Of a DNA stretch of 64,000 bases, positions 28,787 through 39,080 are shown piece after piece. The stretch comes from Candidatus Enterococcus huntleyi (GTDB lineage: Bacteria; Bacillota; Bacilli; Lactobacillales; Enterococcaceae), in contig NZ_MAEJ01000003.1 in the NCBI RefSeq assembly GCF_009933175.1, forward strand, positions 1 to 64,000. The letters run 5' to 3'. The notes beneath the pieces are model-generated. The model did no database searches. It was not told the DNA's origin and worked only from the letters and a program-made list of their open reading frames with translations. Within the stretch, counting starts at the first letter, position 1. The number at the start of each line of letters is the position of its first letter. Both the position numbers and the translations under genes were made by a program.

Positions 28787-29781
28787 AGATGAAAACGTAC
28801 CGGATCAGAAAACCGAAAATTGTTGTGGTTGGTGGGGGGACAGGCTTGCCTGTCATCCTGAAAAGTTTACGCAATCAAGGAGCTGATATCACAGCGGTCG
28901 TAACGGTGGCTGATGATGGAGGCAGTAGTGGCGAGATTAGAGATAGTATCGATATGGCGCCACCTGGCGATATGCGGAATGTTTTAGTAGCTTTGTCTGA
29001 TATGCCTCAATTATATGAAGATATTTTTCAGTATCGTTTTGATAAAAATGATAACTTTTTAGCAAATCATGCTATCGGAAATTTGATTATTGCCGCAGTC
29101 TCTGAGATGAGAGGGAGTACATATGAGGCGATTCAGTTATTATCAAAAATGATGCATGTTGATGGGCATATTTATCCCTCGTCTGAGCAACCGCTTGTGT
29201 TACATGCTGTCTTTAAAGATGGAACAACTGCTGTTGGTGAGTCGAAAATTGCAATCGATAGAAAAACCATTGATCATGTATTCGTACGAAATGTCGAGGG
29301 CAGTGATACGCCAACGGCTGCTCGAAAAGTTGTCGCAAGTATTATGGAAGCTGACATGGTTGTATTGGGTCCGGGCAGCTTATTTACAAGTATTCTACCT
29401 AATTTAGTCATCCCTGAGATTGGGGAAGCCTTGGTGAAAACAGCAGCAGAGGTCGTTTATATTTGTAATATTATGACTCAAAAAGGGGAAACTGAACATT
29501 TCACAGATGCAGATCATGTTCGCGTGTTAAATACACATTTAAACAATCAATTTGTCGACACCGTATTAGTAAATACTGAAAAAGTTCCGGAAGGCTATAT
29601 GGATCCAGAAGTCTATGATGAATATTTGGTCCAAGTGGCGCATGATTTTACTGGACTAAGAGAAGCCGGATGCCGTGTCGTTTCCACAGATTTCTTAGAG
29701 CTGAGAGATGGTGGGGTTTTCCATGATGGCACGAAGGTGGTTGAAGAACTCTTTCGGATTGTTTTTGGCGCGAAAATCTAA
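28783..29781 (+). CDS. yvcK: YvcK/CofD family protein (gluconeogenesis factor)
   Basis: 332 aa. The N-terminal [17 protein letters not shown] is the UDP-sugar/nucleotide-binding glycine motif of the family, followed by [16 protein letters not shown] and [13 protein letters not shown]. In Bacillus and Listeria YvcK binds UDP-sugars, supports growth on gluconeogenic carbon sources and helps place cell-wall enzymes. It is translationally coupled to rapZ through the ATGA overlap, and whiA follows 33 bp later. Confidence 0.95.
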   Translation: MKMKTYRIRKPKIVVVGGGTGLPVILKSLRNQGADITAVVTVADDGGSSGEIRDSIDMAPPGDMRNVLVALSDMPQLYEDIFQYRFDKNDNFLANHAIGNLIIAAVSEMRGSTYEAIQLLSKMMHVDGHIYPSSEQPLVLHAVFKDGTTAVGESKIAIDRKTIDHVFVRNVEGSDTPTAARKVVASIMEADMVVLGPGSLFTSILPNLVIPEIGEALVKTAAEVVYICNIMTQKGETEHFTDADHVRVLNTHLNNQFVDTVLVNTEKVPEGYMDPEVYDEYLVQVAHDFTGLREAGCRVVSTDFLELRDGGVFHDGTKVVEELFRIVFGAKI

Positions 29782-29814
29782 CGGTCGATAAAGAATAAGA
29801 AAGGCGGGGGTAGA

Positions 29815-30741
29815 TTGTCCTTTGCAGCCGAAGTAAAAAAAGAGTTAACAGGTTTAGAAGTGCATCGAGAGCATGCGAAAGCCGAATTAGCTGCACTTAT
29901 CCGTATGAATGGCTCATTAAGTTTAGCTAACCATCAATTTATTCTAAATGTTCAAACGGAAAATGCCGCGATTGCCAGACGAATCTATTCTCTTTTAAAA
30001 GATCATTATGAAGTTCGTAGTGAGTTACTTGTACGAAAAAAAATGAAATTAAAAAAGAATAATGTGTATATTGTTCGTTTAAAATATGAGACAGAACGGG
30101 TTTTATTAGACTTGGATATTATGGACGGTTTGATGTTTAATAGCCATGTCTCTGATGAGATATTGGGCAATGCGCAAAAGATGCGCTCCTATTTACGTGG
30201 AGCCTTTATGGCATCAGGCTCTGTTAATAATCCAGAAACCAGTCGTTACCACTTGGAAATCTTTTCTTTATACGAAGAGCATAATCAAGATGTTTGCGAT
30301 ATGTTGAATTATTACGACTTAAATGCGCGCACACTGGAACGTCGAAATGGCTATATTTGTTATTTAAAAGGTGCCGAAAAAATCGCTGACTTCTTGACGT
30401 TAATTGGTGCGACGAATTCCATGCTACGATTTGAAGATGTTCGTATTGTTCGTGATATGCGCAATTCTGTAAATCGCTTGGTCAATTGTGAGACGGCCAA
30501 TCTAAATAAAACGATTGATGCAGCCTCAAAGCAAATTGAAAATATCCGTTACATTGAAAATACAGTTGGCTTACAAGCGCTGCCAGAAAAACTACAAGAA
30601 ATCGCGGAATTACGCTTGGAGCATCCAGAAGTTAGCTTGAAAGAATTAGGGGAAATGATTCCATCTGGTGTCATTTCAAAATCAGGAATCAACCATCGAA
30701 TCCGGAAAATCAATGAATTTTCAGAGAATTTACGGAAATAA
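29815..30741 (+). CDS. whiA: DNA-binding protein WhiA
   Basis: 308 aa. An N-terminal LAGLIDADG-like fold ([14 protein letters not shown] is the remnant motif) joined to a C-terminal helix-turn-helix ([26 protein letters not shown]). It binds DNA and affects cell division and chromosome segregation in Firmicutes. The start is TTG: the reading [12 protein letters not shown] is the conserved N-terminus, and an AGGCGGGGG block lies upstream. Last gene of the operon, followed by a strong terminator. Confidence 0.96.
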   Translation: MSFAAEVKKELTGLEVHREHAKAELAALIRMNGSLSLANHQFILNVQTENAAIARRIYSLLKDHYEVRSELLVRKKMKLKKNNVYIVRLKYETERVLLDLDIMDGLMFNSHVSDEILGNAQKMRSYLRGAFMASGSVNNPETSRYHLEIFSLYEEHNQDVCDMLNYYDLNARTLERRNGYICYLKGAEKIADFLTLIGATNSMLRFEDVRIVRDMRNSVNRLVNCETANLNKTIDAASKQIENIRYIENTVGLQALPEKLQEIAELRLEHPEVSLKELGEMIPSGVISKSGINHRIRKINEFSENLRK

Positions 30742-30785
30742 ATAGAAAAAAACAAGAACGTATGCGATTGAATGCATACAAACAA

Positions 30786-30864
30786 AAAACTCACCCGAGG
30801 GGATAGGACACGGAGCAGTATTGCTCAATGATTAGTGTCTATCCATTCGGTGAGTTTTATTTTT
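30786..30864. terminator. Bidirectional terminator between whiA and the DsbA-like gene
   Basis: AAAACTCACCCGA pairs with TCGGTGAGTTTT (ending at 30858). An inner GATAGGACAC arm pairs with GTGTCTATC. Confidence 0.85.
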
Positions 30865-30900
30865 TAGCAAAATCAGTCTAAATTACATTTCTTATGGTGT

Positions 30901-31416
30901 TTAGCTGATAATGTCGTTTAGTTCATCTAGCGTGATTGATTCATCAAATATATGCTCATTGACAATAATTGTCGGAACAAACTGAATATTCGCTTCAGCC
31001 GCTTCGTCAATGATTGATTGTGTGACTTTTTGATCAAATTGTTCTGTGAGGTTCAATGTTTCCTCCGCGAAGGTAGCTACTTCTTCTAAAGAAAGTTCGC
31101 CCCATTCATCTTGAGTACTGAATATTTTCTTTAATTCTTGTAAAGCCTTCACGCCGTCTGTCTGAGTAATGTAGTGTTGCATGACATTGCCTCTTTGCAA
31201 ACTTTCTTTTTCTTTATCAAAAAACTTAATAATCCGTTGAACCTTTCCCTCAGAGACAGCCTCGAATAACACATCATAAGACTCCTCAAACCATTTACGG
31301 CAGAATGGGCAACGAACGTTTATAAATTCAATCATTTTTTTAGGTGCATCATCCGAACCTATTTTTAAACCAGTTAAAGAATTTGTTCGATTTGCTTTGA
31401 TAATAGATATATCCAT
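30901..31416 (-). CDS. DsbA-family thioredoxin-fold protein
   Basis: 171 aa. The active-site motif is CPFC (Cys36-Cys39) in EFINVRCPFCRKW. The helical insert typical of DsbA follows, and FVPTIIVNE carries the cis-proline. There is no signal peptide or membrane anchor, so it is cytoplasmic, unlike secreted DsbA. Its redox partner is unknown. The start at 31416 is chosen because AAGGAGG lies just upstream; the frame extends to 31491 without support. Monocistronic, convergent with whiA. Confidence 0.85.
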   Translation of the reverse strand: MDISIIKANRTNSLTGLKIGSDDAPKKMIEFINVRCPFCRKWFEESYDVLFEAVSEGKVQRIIKFFDKEKESLQRGNVMQHYITQTDGVKALQELKKIFSTQDEWGELSLEEVATFAEETLNLTEQFDQKVTQSIIDEAAEANIQFVPTIIVNEHIFDESITLDELNDIIS

Positions 31417-31626
31417 TGAAAATTCCTCCTTTACAACTAGTGTATCGAATTTTTGGACGAAAGGGAATTTTTTTACCTTATTTGGCTTCACAAAATAATA
31501 GGTAATTTTAACCGATTATTATTAAGTATGTGAAAAAAGTATCCTATAATCTCTTTCAAATAATAAAATATCAGTTATAATGAAAGGGATAGATTTGACT
31601 CAAATCAAATAAGAGGATGATGATAC

Positions 31627-34600
31627 ATGCGTAAAATGAAAACAATGGATGGAAATACAGCAGCTGCTTATATTTCTTATGCCTTTACTGAATTAGCAGC
31701 GATATATCCCATCACACCAAGCTCTACGATGGCTGAACTCGTGGATCAGTGGTCTGCTGAGGGAAAGAAAAATATTTTTGGACAGCCTGTTAAAATTGTC
31801 GAAATGCAATCAGAAGCAGGTGCTGCCGGGGTGGTGCATGGTTCACTAAAAACAGGGGCCTTAACAACCACGTATACAGCTTCACAAGGTTTATTATTAA
31901 TGATTCCCAATATGTACAAAATTGCTGGAGAATTACTTCCTGGTGTCTTTCATGTAGCAAGTCGAGCACTTACCACTAATGCTCTGAATATTTTTGGGGA
32001 TCATGGCGATGTCATGGCTGCACGCCAAACGGGCTTTGCGATGCTTCAAGAAAGTACTGTACAAGAGGTGATGGATTTAGCGCCAGTTGCTCATTTAGCT
32101 GCAATTGAATCAGGGATTCCTTTTCTGAACTTTTTTGATGGCTTCCGGACAAGTCATGAAATTCAAAAAATTGAAGTCTTAGAATATGATGAACTCTCTC
32201 CGTTATTGAATCAGGAAAAATTAGCTGCTTTTCGTGAAAAGAGTATGAATCCTAATCATCCATCGGTGAGTGGAACGAATCAAAATCCGGATATTCATTT
32301 CCAACAAAGAGAAACGATTAATTCTTACTATGATGCTTTACCGGGTATCGTTCAGAAATATATGGGCAAAATTAATGAGTTAAGAGGAACCAACTATGAC
32401 CTCGTGACTTACTATGGCGCCGATGATGCCGAAGAGATTATTGTTTCGATGGGCTCGGTTGCCCCGACTATTGAACAAACGGTTGATTATTTAATCGAAC
32501 AAGGTCGTAAAGTTGGCTTTTTAAATATCCATTTATACCGTCCATTCCCTGTGGAAACATTTTTAGAAAAATTACCTAAAACAGTTAAAAGTATCGCCGT
32601 CTTAGATAGAAGCAAGGAGCCTGGAGCAGGGGGCGAGCCTTTATTATTAGATGTGCAAAGTGCTGTCTATGATTCAGAGATGCACCCAGCGATTATTGGT
32701 GGACGTTATGGTTTAGGTTCAAAAGATGTTGTCCCTAATCAAGTGATGGCTGTCTATAATGAACTTCAAAAATCTCGCTATAAAATAAAGCGTCGCTTTA
32801 CAATTGGGATTGTTGACGATGTTACGAATATGTCTTTAGAGTTAGGTCCGTCTCTAGATTTAACCAATAAACAAACCTACCAAGCCAAATTCTGGGGCTT
32901 CGGTTCCGATGGTACGGTCGGTGCGAATAAATCGGCAATTAAGATTATCGGTGACCATACTAAAAAATATGCCCAAGGCTATTTTTATTACGATTCGAAG
33001 AAATCCGGTGGTTTGACTGTTTCTCATTTACGTTTTGGAGAAGCGCCGATTCGTTCGACGTATTTGATTGAACATGCTGATTTTGTAGCCTGTCACACGC
33101 CTGCCTATATTCACAATTACGATTTAGTTAAAGGTTTGAAAAAAGGCGGAACATTCTTATTGAATACTGTCTGGGATGATGACCAATTGAATCGTCATCT
33201 ACCGAATAAATTAAAACGATATATTGCTGAAAATGAGATTAAATTTTACACAATTAATGCCGTGAAATTGGCTCAAGAAGTCGGTTTAGGTGGTCGAATT
33301 AACACAGCAATGGAAACAGCTTTCTTCAAATTAGCCAACATTATTCCTTTCGACACAGTTTTACCCATTTTGAAGGATGAAGCCTTGAAGAGCTATGGAA
33401 AAAAATCAATGGCTGTTGTTGAGAAAAATGTTCAAGCAATTGAGCGAACCGTTGAACTATTACATCAAGTTGAAGTGCCTGAGGAGTGGGCAACCGTTTC
33501 TCTTGAACCTAAACGGACGGTCCGTGCAAAATCACAATATATTACTGAAATATTAGAACCAGTCAATGCCCAAGAAGGTGACGCCCTTTCTGTGGGTACC
33601 TTAGTAGCCAATGATATGACAGATGGTCGGATGCCTTTGGGAACGGCAGCTGTTGAAAAACGTGGTGTTGCATTAGAAGTACCTGAATGGATTAGCGACC
33701 GCTGTACGATGTGTAATGAATGTGCTTTTGTCTGTCCACATGCGGCGATTCGACCTTTCTTAGCAGATGACGACGAATTAGAAGAAGCACCTGAAGGCTT
33801 TATTGTGCGAGAAATGCGCGGAGCAGACGGCTTAAAATACAGAATTCAGGTATCGGTAGAAGATTGTACCGGTTGTGGACTATGTGTTGAAGCTTGTCCT
33901 GCTAAAGGTAAAGCTTTAGTGATGAAACCGTATGAAGAATCGAAAGAACAAGCAATTAATTGGGCCTTTGCTATGACCTTACGTCAAAAAGAAAATCCAA
34001 TTAAGAAAAATACCGTCCTAGGCACACAATTTAATAAACCATTGTTAGAATTTTCTGGTGCTTGTGCAGGGTGTGGTGAAACACCGTATGTAAAATTATT
34101 GACTCAAATGTACGGCGATCGGATGATGATTGCTAATGCAACTGGCTGTTCTTCTATTTGGGGCGGTGCTGCACCGGCTTCACCTTATACAACGAATGAA
34201 CAAGGACAAGGACCAGCTTGGTCAAATTCTTTATTAGAAGATAACGCCGAATACGGCTATGGTATGTTCTTAGCATCTCAAACACGTCGTGAACATTTAG
34301 CAGACAAAATGTTACAAGTGAAAGAAAGCACTTCTGCGAGTTTACAAGAGCTAATGGCTGATTGGATGACTCACATGAATAATAACGAGGGTACGCAGCA
34401 ACGAGCTGCCAAACTAACAGCGGCTTTAGAAGAGGAAAAATTAACCAACACGCAATTAGAAGAAATTTATGCAGATCGCGACTTATTCGTTAAGCCAAGT
34501 CAATGGATGATTGGTGGCGATGGTTGGGCCTATGATATTGGCTATGGCGGGATTGACCATGTCTTAGCGAGTGGTGCTGATGTCAACATACTGGTTCTAG

Positions 34601-35322
34601 ATAATGAAGTTTATTCTAATACCGGTGGGCAAGTTTCTAAAGCGACACCAGCTTCAGCGATTGCCAAATTCTCAGCGAGTGGGAAATATGCTTCTAAGAA
34701 AGACTTGGGCATGATGGCGATGACTTACGGGAATGTCTATGTCGCACAAATTGCGTCAGGAGCTAATCAAATGCAAACCATCAAAGCGTTAGATGAGGCA
34801 GAGAAATTCCCTGGGCCATCAATTGTGATTGCTTATACACCATGTATTACACATGGTTTATTAGGTGGAATGAGTCAAACGCTGAAAGAAGCGAAAGATG
34901 CCGTGGAATGTGGCTATTGGTCATTGTATCGCTACAACCCTGAATTAAGAGAACAAGGAAAAACACCAATGACTTTAGACTACAAGAAGCCTGATTTCTC
35001 ACTGATGCCTGAATTTATGCGTCAACAAGTACGGTTCTCTTCATTGGAAGCAACACAACCTGAACATGCCGGACAATTATTTGAGAAGACCGTTAACGAT
35101 GCGAAAACTCGATTCTATAACTATGCTCGTCTATCAGGACAAGAAGAGAAAATTCGAGCAAAATTAGAACCACAAATAACTGAGGATTCTTCCGTTGCAA
35201 CGGCAAATGTAGAAGTTCCCGTCAAAAAGGAACGAATCAAAAAAGAGCGTGTTGTTGATCCCGAAGCTGAAGCCAGACGTGCGGCTAGACGGGCAGAACG
35301 CGCAGCAAAAAGAGAGAAATAA
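31627..35322 (+). CDS. nifJ: Pyruvate:ferredoxin (flavodoxin) oxidoreductase
   Basis: 1231-aa single-chain enzyme oxidising pyruvate to acetyl-CoA and CO2 and passing electrons to ferredoxin or flavodoxin. Domains run in order: N-terminal pyrimidine-binding part (YPITPSSTMAE), central gamma-like domain (KFWGFGSDGTVGANKSA), two 4Fe-4S clusters (CTMCNECAFVCP from Cys693; CTGCGLCVEACP from Cys747), then the thiamine diphosphate part (ACAGCGETPY at about 813; GGDGWAYDIGYGG at about 961). All cysteines look intact. After about residue 1198 there is an extra Lys/Arg/Ala-rich tail (KKERIKKERVV...RRAARRAERAAKREK). Lactic acid bacteria normally rely on pyruvate formate-lyase or pyruvate dehydrogenase. 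It has its own promoter region and terminator. Confidence 0.96.
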   Translation: MRKMKTMDGNTAAAYISYAFTELAAIYPITPSSTMAELVDQWSAEGKKNIFGQPVKIVEMQSEAGAAGVVHGSLKTGALTTTYTASQGLLLMIPNMYKIAGELLPGVFHVASRALTTNALNIFGDHGDVMAARQTGFAMLQESTVQEVMDLAPVAHLAAIESGIPFLNFFDGFRTSHEIQKIEVLEYDELSPLLNQEKLAAFREKSMNPNHPSVSGTNQNPDIHFQQRETINSYYDALPGIVQKYMGKINELRGTNYDLVTYYGADDAEEIIVSMGSVAPTIEQTVDYLIEQGRKVGFLNIHLYRPFPVETFLEKLPKTVKSIAVLDRSKEPGAGGEPLLLDVQSAVYDSEMHPAIIGGRYGLGSKDVVPNQVMAVYNELQKSRYKIKRRFTIGIVDDVTNMSLELGPSLDLTNKQTYQAKFWGFGSDGTVGANKSAIKIIGDHTKKYAQGYFYYDSKKSGGLTVSHLRFGEAPIRSTYLIEHADFVACHTPAYIHNYDLVKGLKKGGTFLLNTVWDDDQLNRHLPNKLKRYIAENEIKFYTINAVKLAQEVGLGGRINTAMETAFFKLANIIPFDTVLPILKDEALKSYGKKSMAVVEKNVQAIERTVELLHQVEVPEEWATVSLEPKRTVRAKSQYITEILEPVNAQEGDALSVGTLVANDMTDGRMPLGTAAVEKRGVALEVPEWISDRCTMCNECAFVCPHAAIRPFLADDDELEEAPEGFIVREMRGADGLKYRIQVSVEDCTGCGLCVEACPAKGKALVMKPYEESKEQAINWAFAMTLRQKENPIKKNTVLGTQFNKPLLEFSGACAGCGETPYVKLLTQMYGDRMMIANATGCSSIWGGAAPASPYTTNEQGQGPAWSNSLLEDNAEYGYGMFLASQTRREHLADKMLQVKESTSASLQELMADWMTHMNNNEGTQQRAAKLTAALEEEKLTNTQLEEIYADRDLFVKPSQWMIGGDGWAYDIGYGGIDHVLASGADVNILVLDNEVYSNTGGQVSKATPASAIAKFSASGKYASKKDLGMMAMTYGNVYVAQIASGANQMQTIKALDEAEKFPGPSIVIAYTPCITHGLLGGMSQTLKEAKDAVECGYWSLYRYNPELREQGKTPMTLDYKKPDFSLMPEFMRQQVRFSSLEATQPEHAGQLFEKTVNDAKTRFYNYARLSGQEEKIRAKLEPQITEDSSVATANVEVPVKKERIKKERVVDPEAEARRAARRAERAAKREK

Positions 35323-35365
35323 ATCCTTTGGTATAGAAAACTGAGGCTATATGGTCAGTTAGCAG

Positions 35366-35410
35366 GTGTGGCGCAAAATGGAGCATTCGTTTTGCGCCGC
35401 ACTTGTTTTT
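35366..35410 (+). terminator. Rho-independent terminator of nifJ
   Basis: A 13-bp GC-rich stem (35366-35378 with 35390-35402, one G-T pair) and a T-run. Confidence 0.9.
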
Positions 35411-35494
35411 TAAAGGATTTTTTAGTTTACAGTAATTTTTCCTTAATAAAATTAAAAAATTGGTCTATCTTACTGCCACACAAATCAAAGCTAT

Positions 35495-35502
35495 GCTATA
35501 CT
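35495..35502 (+). promoter_or_regulatory. Predicted cdaA promoter (extended -10)
   Basis: TGC-TATACT with the -10 at 35497-35502. About 25 bp further on is the GAAGAGAGG ribosome-binding region of cdaA. No good -35 box. Confidence 0.45.
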
Positions 35503-35538
35503 ATTTAAGTAATCTCAAATAGAGAAGAGAGGCTGTCT

Positions 35539-36420
35539 ATGTCATTTCAATTAGGAGAATTACTCAATCTCGAGTATTGGAAACAGATTTTTGAAGGAAG
35601 CCTGTTTTCAGCGAATTTTTTTATTAATATTTTAGATATATTAGTAGTTTGGTATTTAGTCTACAAACTAATGCAACTCGTCCGAGGAACAAAAGCTGTC
35701 CAGTTATTAAAAGGAGTCGCTATATTCATTTTAATCCAGATTCTTGCGGAAATTATTGGACTACACACGGTGTCTTGGTTGATGAGCCAAGTAATTACTT
35801 ATGGAGTGATTGCGACCATTGTTATTTTTCAACCTGAGGTGCGCCGTGGCTTGGAACATTTAGGACGCAGTTCCTTCTTCAAATCATCGAAGACGGGTCA
35901 ACGTGAAGGCGAAAAAATTATTTTAGCCTTCGACAAAGCCATCCAATATATGTCAAAAAGAAAGATTGGGGCTTTAATCACGATTCAGCGTAATACCGGC
36001 CTGGATGAGTATATTGAAACCGGGATAGATTTGGATGCTGATATTACTGGGGAATTGCTGATTAATATTTTCATTCCGAACACGCCACTACATGATGGCG
36101 CAGTAATTGTCAAAAATGAAAAAATTGCGGTTGCCTGTGCTTACTTACCATTGTCAGAAAGTATGTTGATTCCTAAAGAATATGGGACGCGACATCGGGC
36201 TGCAGTCGGTGTGAGCGAGGTCAGTGATGCGCTGACGATTATCGTTTCCGAGGAGACTGGAGATGTCAGTATCACCTTGAATAACGAGTTGATTCCAGCG
36301 TTATCTCAAGAGGAATATTTGAAAATTTTAAGAAGAGAATTAGCTCCAGTGGAAGAAGAAAAAGAAAAGAAAAACCTTTTGCAATCTTTCCTTGATGGTA
36401 TGATTAAGGGGGGCAAATAA
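35539..36420 (+). CDS. cdaA: Diadenylate cyclase CdaA
   Basis: 293 aa. Three N-terminal membrane helices (about residues 22-100) anchor a cytoplasmic DAC domain with the two signature motifs DGA (LHDGAVIV, Asp186) and RHR (RHRAA, residues 218-220). It makes c-di-AMP from two ATP. It opens the conserved cdaA-cdaR-glmM operon, which links c-di-AMP to cell-wall precursor supply. The stop TAA shares its last A with the ATG of cdaR. Confidence 0.97.
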   Translation: MSFQLGELLNLEYWKQIFEGSLFSANFFINILDILVVWYLVYKLMQLVRGTKAVQLLKGVAIFILIQILAEIIGLHTVSWLMSQVITYGVIATIVIFQPEVRRGLEHLGRSSFFKSSKTGQREGEKIILAFDKAIQYMSKRKIGALITIQRNTGLDEYIETGIDLDADITGELLINIFIPNTPLHDGAVIVKNEKIAVACAYLPLSESMLIPKEYGTRHRAAVGVSEVSDALTIIVSEETGDVSITLNNELIPALSQEEYLKILRRELAPVEEEKEKKNLLQSFLDGMIKGGK

Positions 36421-37541
36421 TGGAGACGAAACAAAGAAAAAGCAATGCGCTTTACGCAATTTTGGCTTTATTATTTAGTATCCTTCTATTTTTTAATGCA
36501 AATGGGAAAAATCTCCCTACTACTTCTGCAACTGGAAGTGAAGGCTTTAGTGAGACCGCTACAAATGTGGAAATAAAGCCCATCTACAATTCTGAAAAAT
36601 ACTATATTCATGGTTTTGAAAAAAATGTGACGGTTAAATTGAGTAGCGCAAACAAAATTCAGCTAAATGCTGAACTAAATGAAGATACACGGAATTTTAG
36701 TGTTGTCGCCGACTTGTCTGATTTGAAGCCAGGCACACATGAAGTACGTTTACGCATGCAGAATTTAAGCAGCGCCGTATCAGCTACGATTGATCCAGCA
36801 ACCGTGACTGTGACGATCGAAAAAAAAGCGACTAAAACCTTCGAAGTAGAACCTGTCGTATCATCTTCTAACACAGATAATGGCTTTACTTTAGGAAATG
36901 TTGCTGTATCACCGGCAGAAGTACAGATTACAACAGGGGACCAGACGTTAAAAGAAATCAAACGAGTGGTGGCAACCGTGGATCCGTCAAAAGTGGCGAA
37001 AGAAAACTTTAGCGAGACGGTCGCTATTCAAGCACTAAATGGCTCAGGGGAACCCTTAAGTATCCAATCTGTGCCTGATAAAGTAACTATTGATGTTGAG
37101 GTGGTTTCTCCACAAAAAGTAATTACTTTGTATCCAGTACAGACCGGAAATCAAGAAGAAGGCATCGCTTACTACAACTTGACATTGACTCAAACTTTAG
37201 CTACTATTTCAGGAGCGCAAGAAAAATTAGATAGTCTTTCAAGTATTGGCGTGCCGATCGATATTACGGATATTACTAAGAGCGTTAGAAAAACAATTTC
37301 TGTACCTATCGACTCTGGCTTAGCTATCTCGCCAAAAGCAGTTGATGTGACTATCGTACCAGTGTACGAAGCTGGCTATTCAAGAAGTTCGTCTGACACC
37401 GATACGTCTACGACTACTGCAGAGACAACAACCAAAGATGATTCGCAGGAAACAACTACCTCTTCTCAAAGCACAGAGAAGAATACCAGCAGCACGAAAG
37501 AAAAAGAGTCCTCCAACAGACAAACAGAGGAAACAAACTAG
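36420..37541 (+). CDS. cdaR: CdaA regulatory protein CdaR (YbbR-domain)
   Basis: 373 aa. One N-terminal membrane helix (about residues 9-26) with the rest outside the cell. Three or four YbbR repeats fill residues 45-320. A low-complexity Ser/Thr/Glu tail follows (SSSDTDTSTTTAETTTKDD and onward), possibly a wall-spanning linker. CdaR binds CdaA and modulates c-di-AMP synthesis. It overlaps cdaA by one base; glmM starts 27 bp downstream. Confidence 0.93.
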   Translation: METKQRKSNALYAILALLFSILLFFNANGKNLPTTSATGSEGFSETATNVEIKPIYNSEKYYIHGFEKNVTVKLSSANKIQLNAELNEDTRNFSVVADLSDLKPGTHEVRLRMQNLSSAVSATIDPATVTVTIEKKATKTFEVEPVVSSSNTDNGFTLGNVAVSPAEVQITTGDQTLKEIKRVVATVDPSKVAKENFSETVAIQALNGSGEPLSIQSVPDKVTIDVEVVSPQKVITLYPVQTGNQEEGIAYYNLTLTQTLATISGAQEKLDSLSSIGVPIDITDITKSVRKTISVPIDSGLAISPKAVDVTIVPVYEAGYSRSSSDTDTSTTTAETTTKDDSQETTTSSQSTEKNTSSTKEKESSNRQTEETN

Positions 37542-37568
37542 GATGAATTTAAGGAGAGAAAATTAACT

Positions 37569-38924
37569 ATGGGTAAATATTTTGGAACTGATGGCGTTCG
37601 AGGCGTCGCTAACAAAGAACTGACACCTGAATTAGCGTTTAAGTTAGGACGTTGTGGAGGCTATGTACTAAGTCAACATGAAGCTGGCGAAAAACGTCCG
37701 CGCGTATTAGTCGGAAGAGACACGCGGATTTCTGGTCAAATGCTAGAAACAGCATTAATCGCAGGCTTACTGTCTGTTGGAATTGAAGTGTTCCAATTAG
37801 GAGTTATTTCTACACCAGGCGTTGCTTACTTAACTCGTTTACAAAAGGCTTCTGCAGGAGTTATGATTTCTGCTTCACATAATCCAGCTGAAGATAATGG
37901 GATTAAATTCTTTGGAGCTGATGGCTTTAAATTAGTCGACAGTCAAGAATTAGAAATCGAAGCTTTACTAGATGCCGAAGTGGATGAATTGCCACGTCCT
38001 TCTGCTCAAGGTTTGGGTACTGTGGAAGAATTCCCAGAAGGATTACTGAAATATTCTCAATTTCTTGTTCAAACAATTACTGGGGACTTATCTGGCTTGA
38101 CGGTGTGTATTGATGCAGCCAATGGGGCAACAGCGACTTCTGTTAATCGTTTATTTGCTGACTTAGAAACTGACTTTTATACAATGGGTACGCAGCCAAA
38201 CGGGTTGAATATCAATGACGGTGTCGGTTCTACACATCCTGAAAAATTAGCTGAAATGGTCGTTGAAAAAGGCGCCGATGTTGGGCTAGCTTTTGATGGT
38301 GATGGCGATCGAATTATCGCTGTAGACGAGCTAGGAAATATCGTCGATGGAGATAAAATCATGTTTATCTGTGCGAAATTCTTGGCTGAAAAAAATCGTT
38401 TGAAGAAAGATACAATTGTCACTACAGTTATGAGTAACTTAGGTTTCCATAAAGCGGTTGAGGGGATTGGTCTTAAAGATGTCATCACTCAAGTAGGTGA
38501 CCGTTATGTAGTAGAAGAAATGCGTAACAATGATTACAATTTTGGCGGTGAACAATCCGGTCATATGGTCTTTTTAGACTATAATACAACTGGTGATGGT
38601 ATGTTATCAGGAATTCAACTGTTAAATATTATGAAACAAACGGGTAAAAAACTTTCTGAATTAGCAGGTGAAGTTACTATTTATCCGCAAAAATTAGTCA
38701 ATATCCGCGTGACTGATAAAAATGGGGCGATGGATGTTCCAGCTATCAAAGCAGTCGTTGAGGAAGCTGAAAAAGAAATGAACGGTGAAGGCCGTATCTT
38801 GGTTCGCCCTTCAGGAACAGAGCCATTACTCCGCGTTATGGCAGAAGCGCCAACACATGAAAAAGTTGACTATTATGTAGATAAAATCGCAGAAGTTGTT
38901 CGTCAAGAGATTGGTGCAGAATAA
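37569..38924 (+). CDS. glmM: Phosphoglucosamine mutase GlmM
   Basis: 451 aa. Converts glucosamine-6-phosphate to glucosamine-1-phosphate for UDP-GlcNAc. The N-terminal [14 protein letters not shown], phosphoserine loop [12 protein letters not shown] (Ser at about residue 103), metal loop FDGDGDRII, sugar loop GGEQSGHM and phosphate loop RPSGTEPL are all there. GlmM also binds and inhibits CdaA in other Firmicutes, which fits the operon. The glmS gene for the preceding step lies convergent just downstream, so two consecutive steps are side by side. Confidence 0.98.
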   Translation: MGKYFGTDGVRGVANKELTPELAFKLGRCGGYVLSQHEAGEKRPRVLVGRDTRISGQMLETALIAGLLSVGIEVFQLGVISTPGVAYLTRLQKASAGVMISASHNPAEDNGIKFFGADGFKLVDSQELEIEALLDAEVDELPRPSAQGLGTVEEFPEGLLKYSQFLVQTITGDLSGLTVCIDAANGATATSVNRLFADLETDFYTMGTQPNGLNINDGVGSTHPEKLAEMVVEKGADVGLAFDGDGDRIIAVDELGNIVDGDKIMFICAKFLAEKNRLKKDTIVTTVMSNLGFHKAVEGIGLKDVITQVGDRYVVEEMRNNDYNFGGEQSGHMVFLDYNTTGDGMLSGIQLLNIMKQTGKKLSELAGEVTIYPQKLVNIRVTDKNGAMDVPAIKAVVEEAEKEMNGEGRILVRPSGTEPLLRVMAEAPTHEKVDYYVDKIAEVVRQEIGAE

Positions 38925-38967
38925 TCTACTAAAGTTTAGTGAATAAAACAAAAAAATAAATAAGACT

Positions 38968-39006
38968 AAAAATAGTGGATGCTGCTAATGGGCATTCACT
39001 ATTTTT
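38968..39006 (+). terminator. Rho-independent terminator of cdaA-cdaR-glmM
   Basis: A 15-bp stem (38968-38982 with 38992-39006, one G-T) ending in T-rich sequence. Confidence 0.85.
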
Positions 39007-39022
39007 TATTTGAGAGTATATA

Positions 39023-39065
39023 AAAAAATGAGAGATGTGGGCAATAACCCAAGTCTCTCATTTTT
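39023..39065 (-). terminator. Terminator of glmS
   Basis: AAAAATGAGAGA (39024-39035) pairs with TCTCTCATTTTT (39054-39065); the T-run faces the minus strand. Confidence 0.85.
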
Positions 39066-39080
39066 AATAGTCATAATTGA

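Noticed and set aside
35339-35538. Riboswitch before cdaA
   Set aside because: Apart from the nifJ terminator and a -10 box, no conserved riboswitch core could be recognised.
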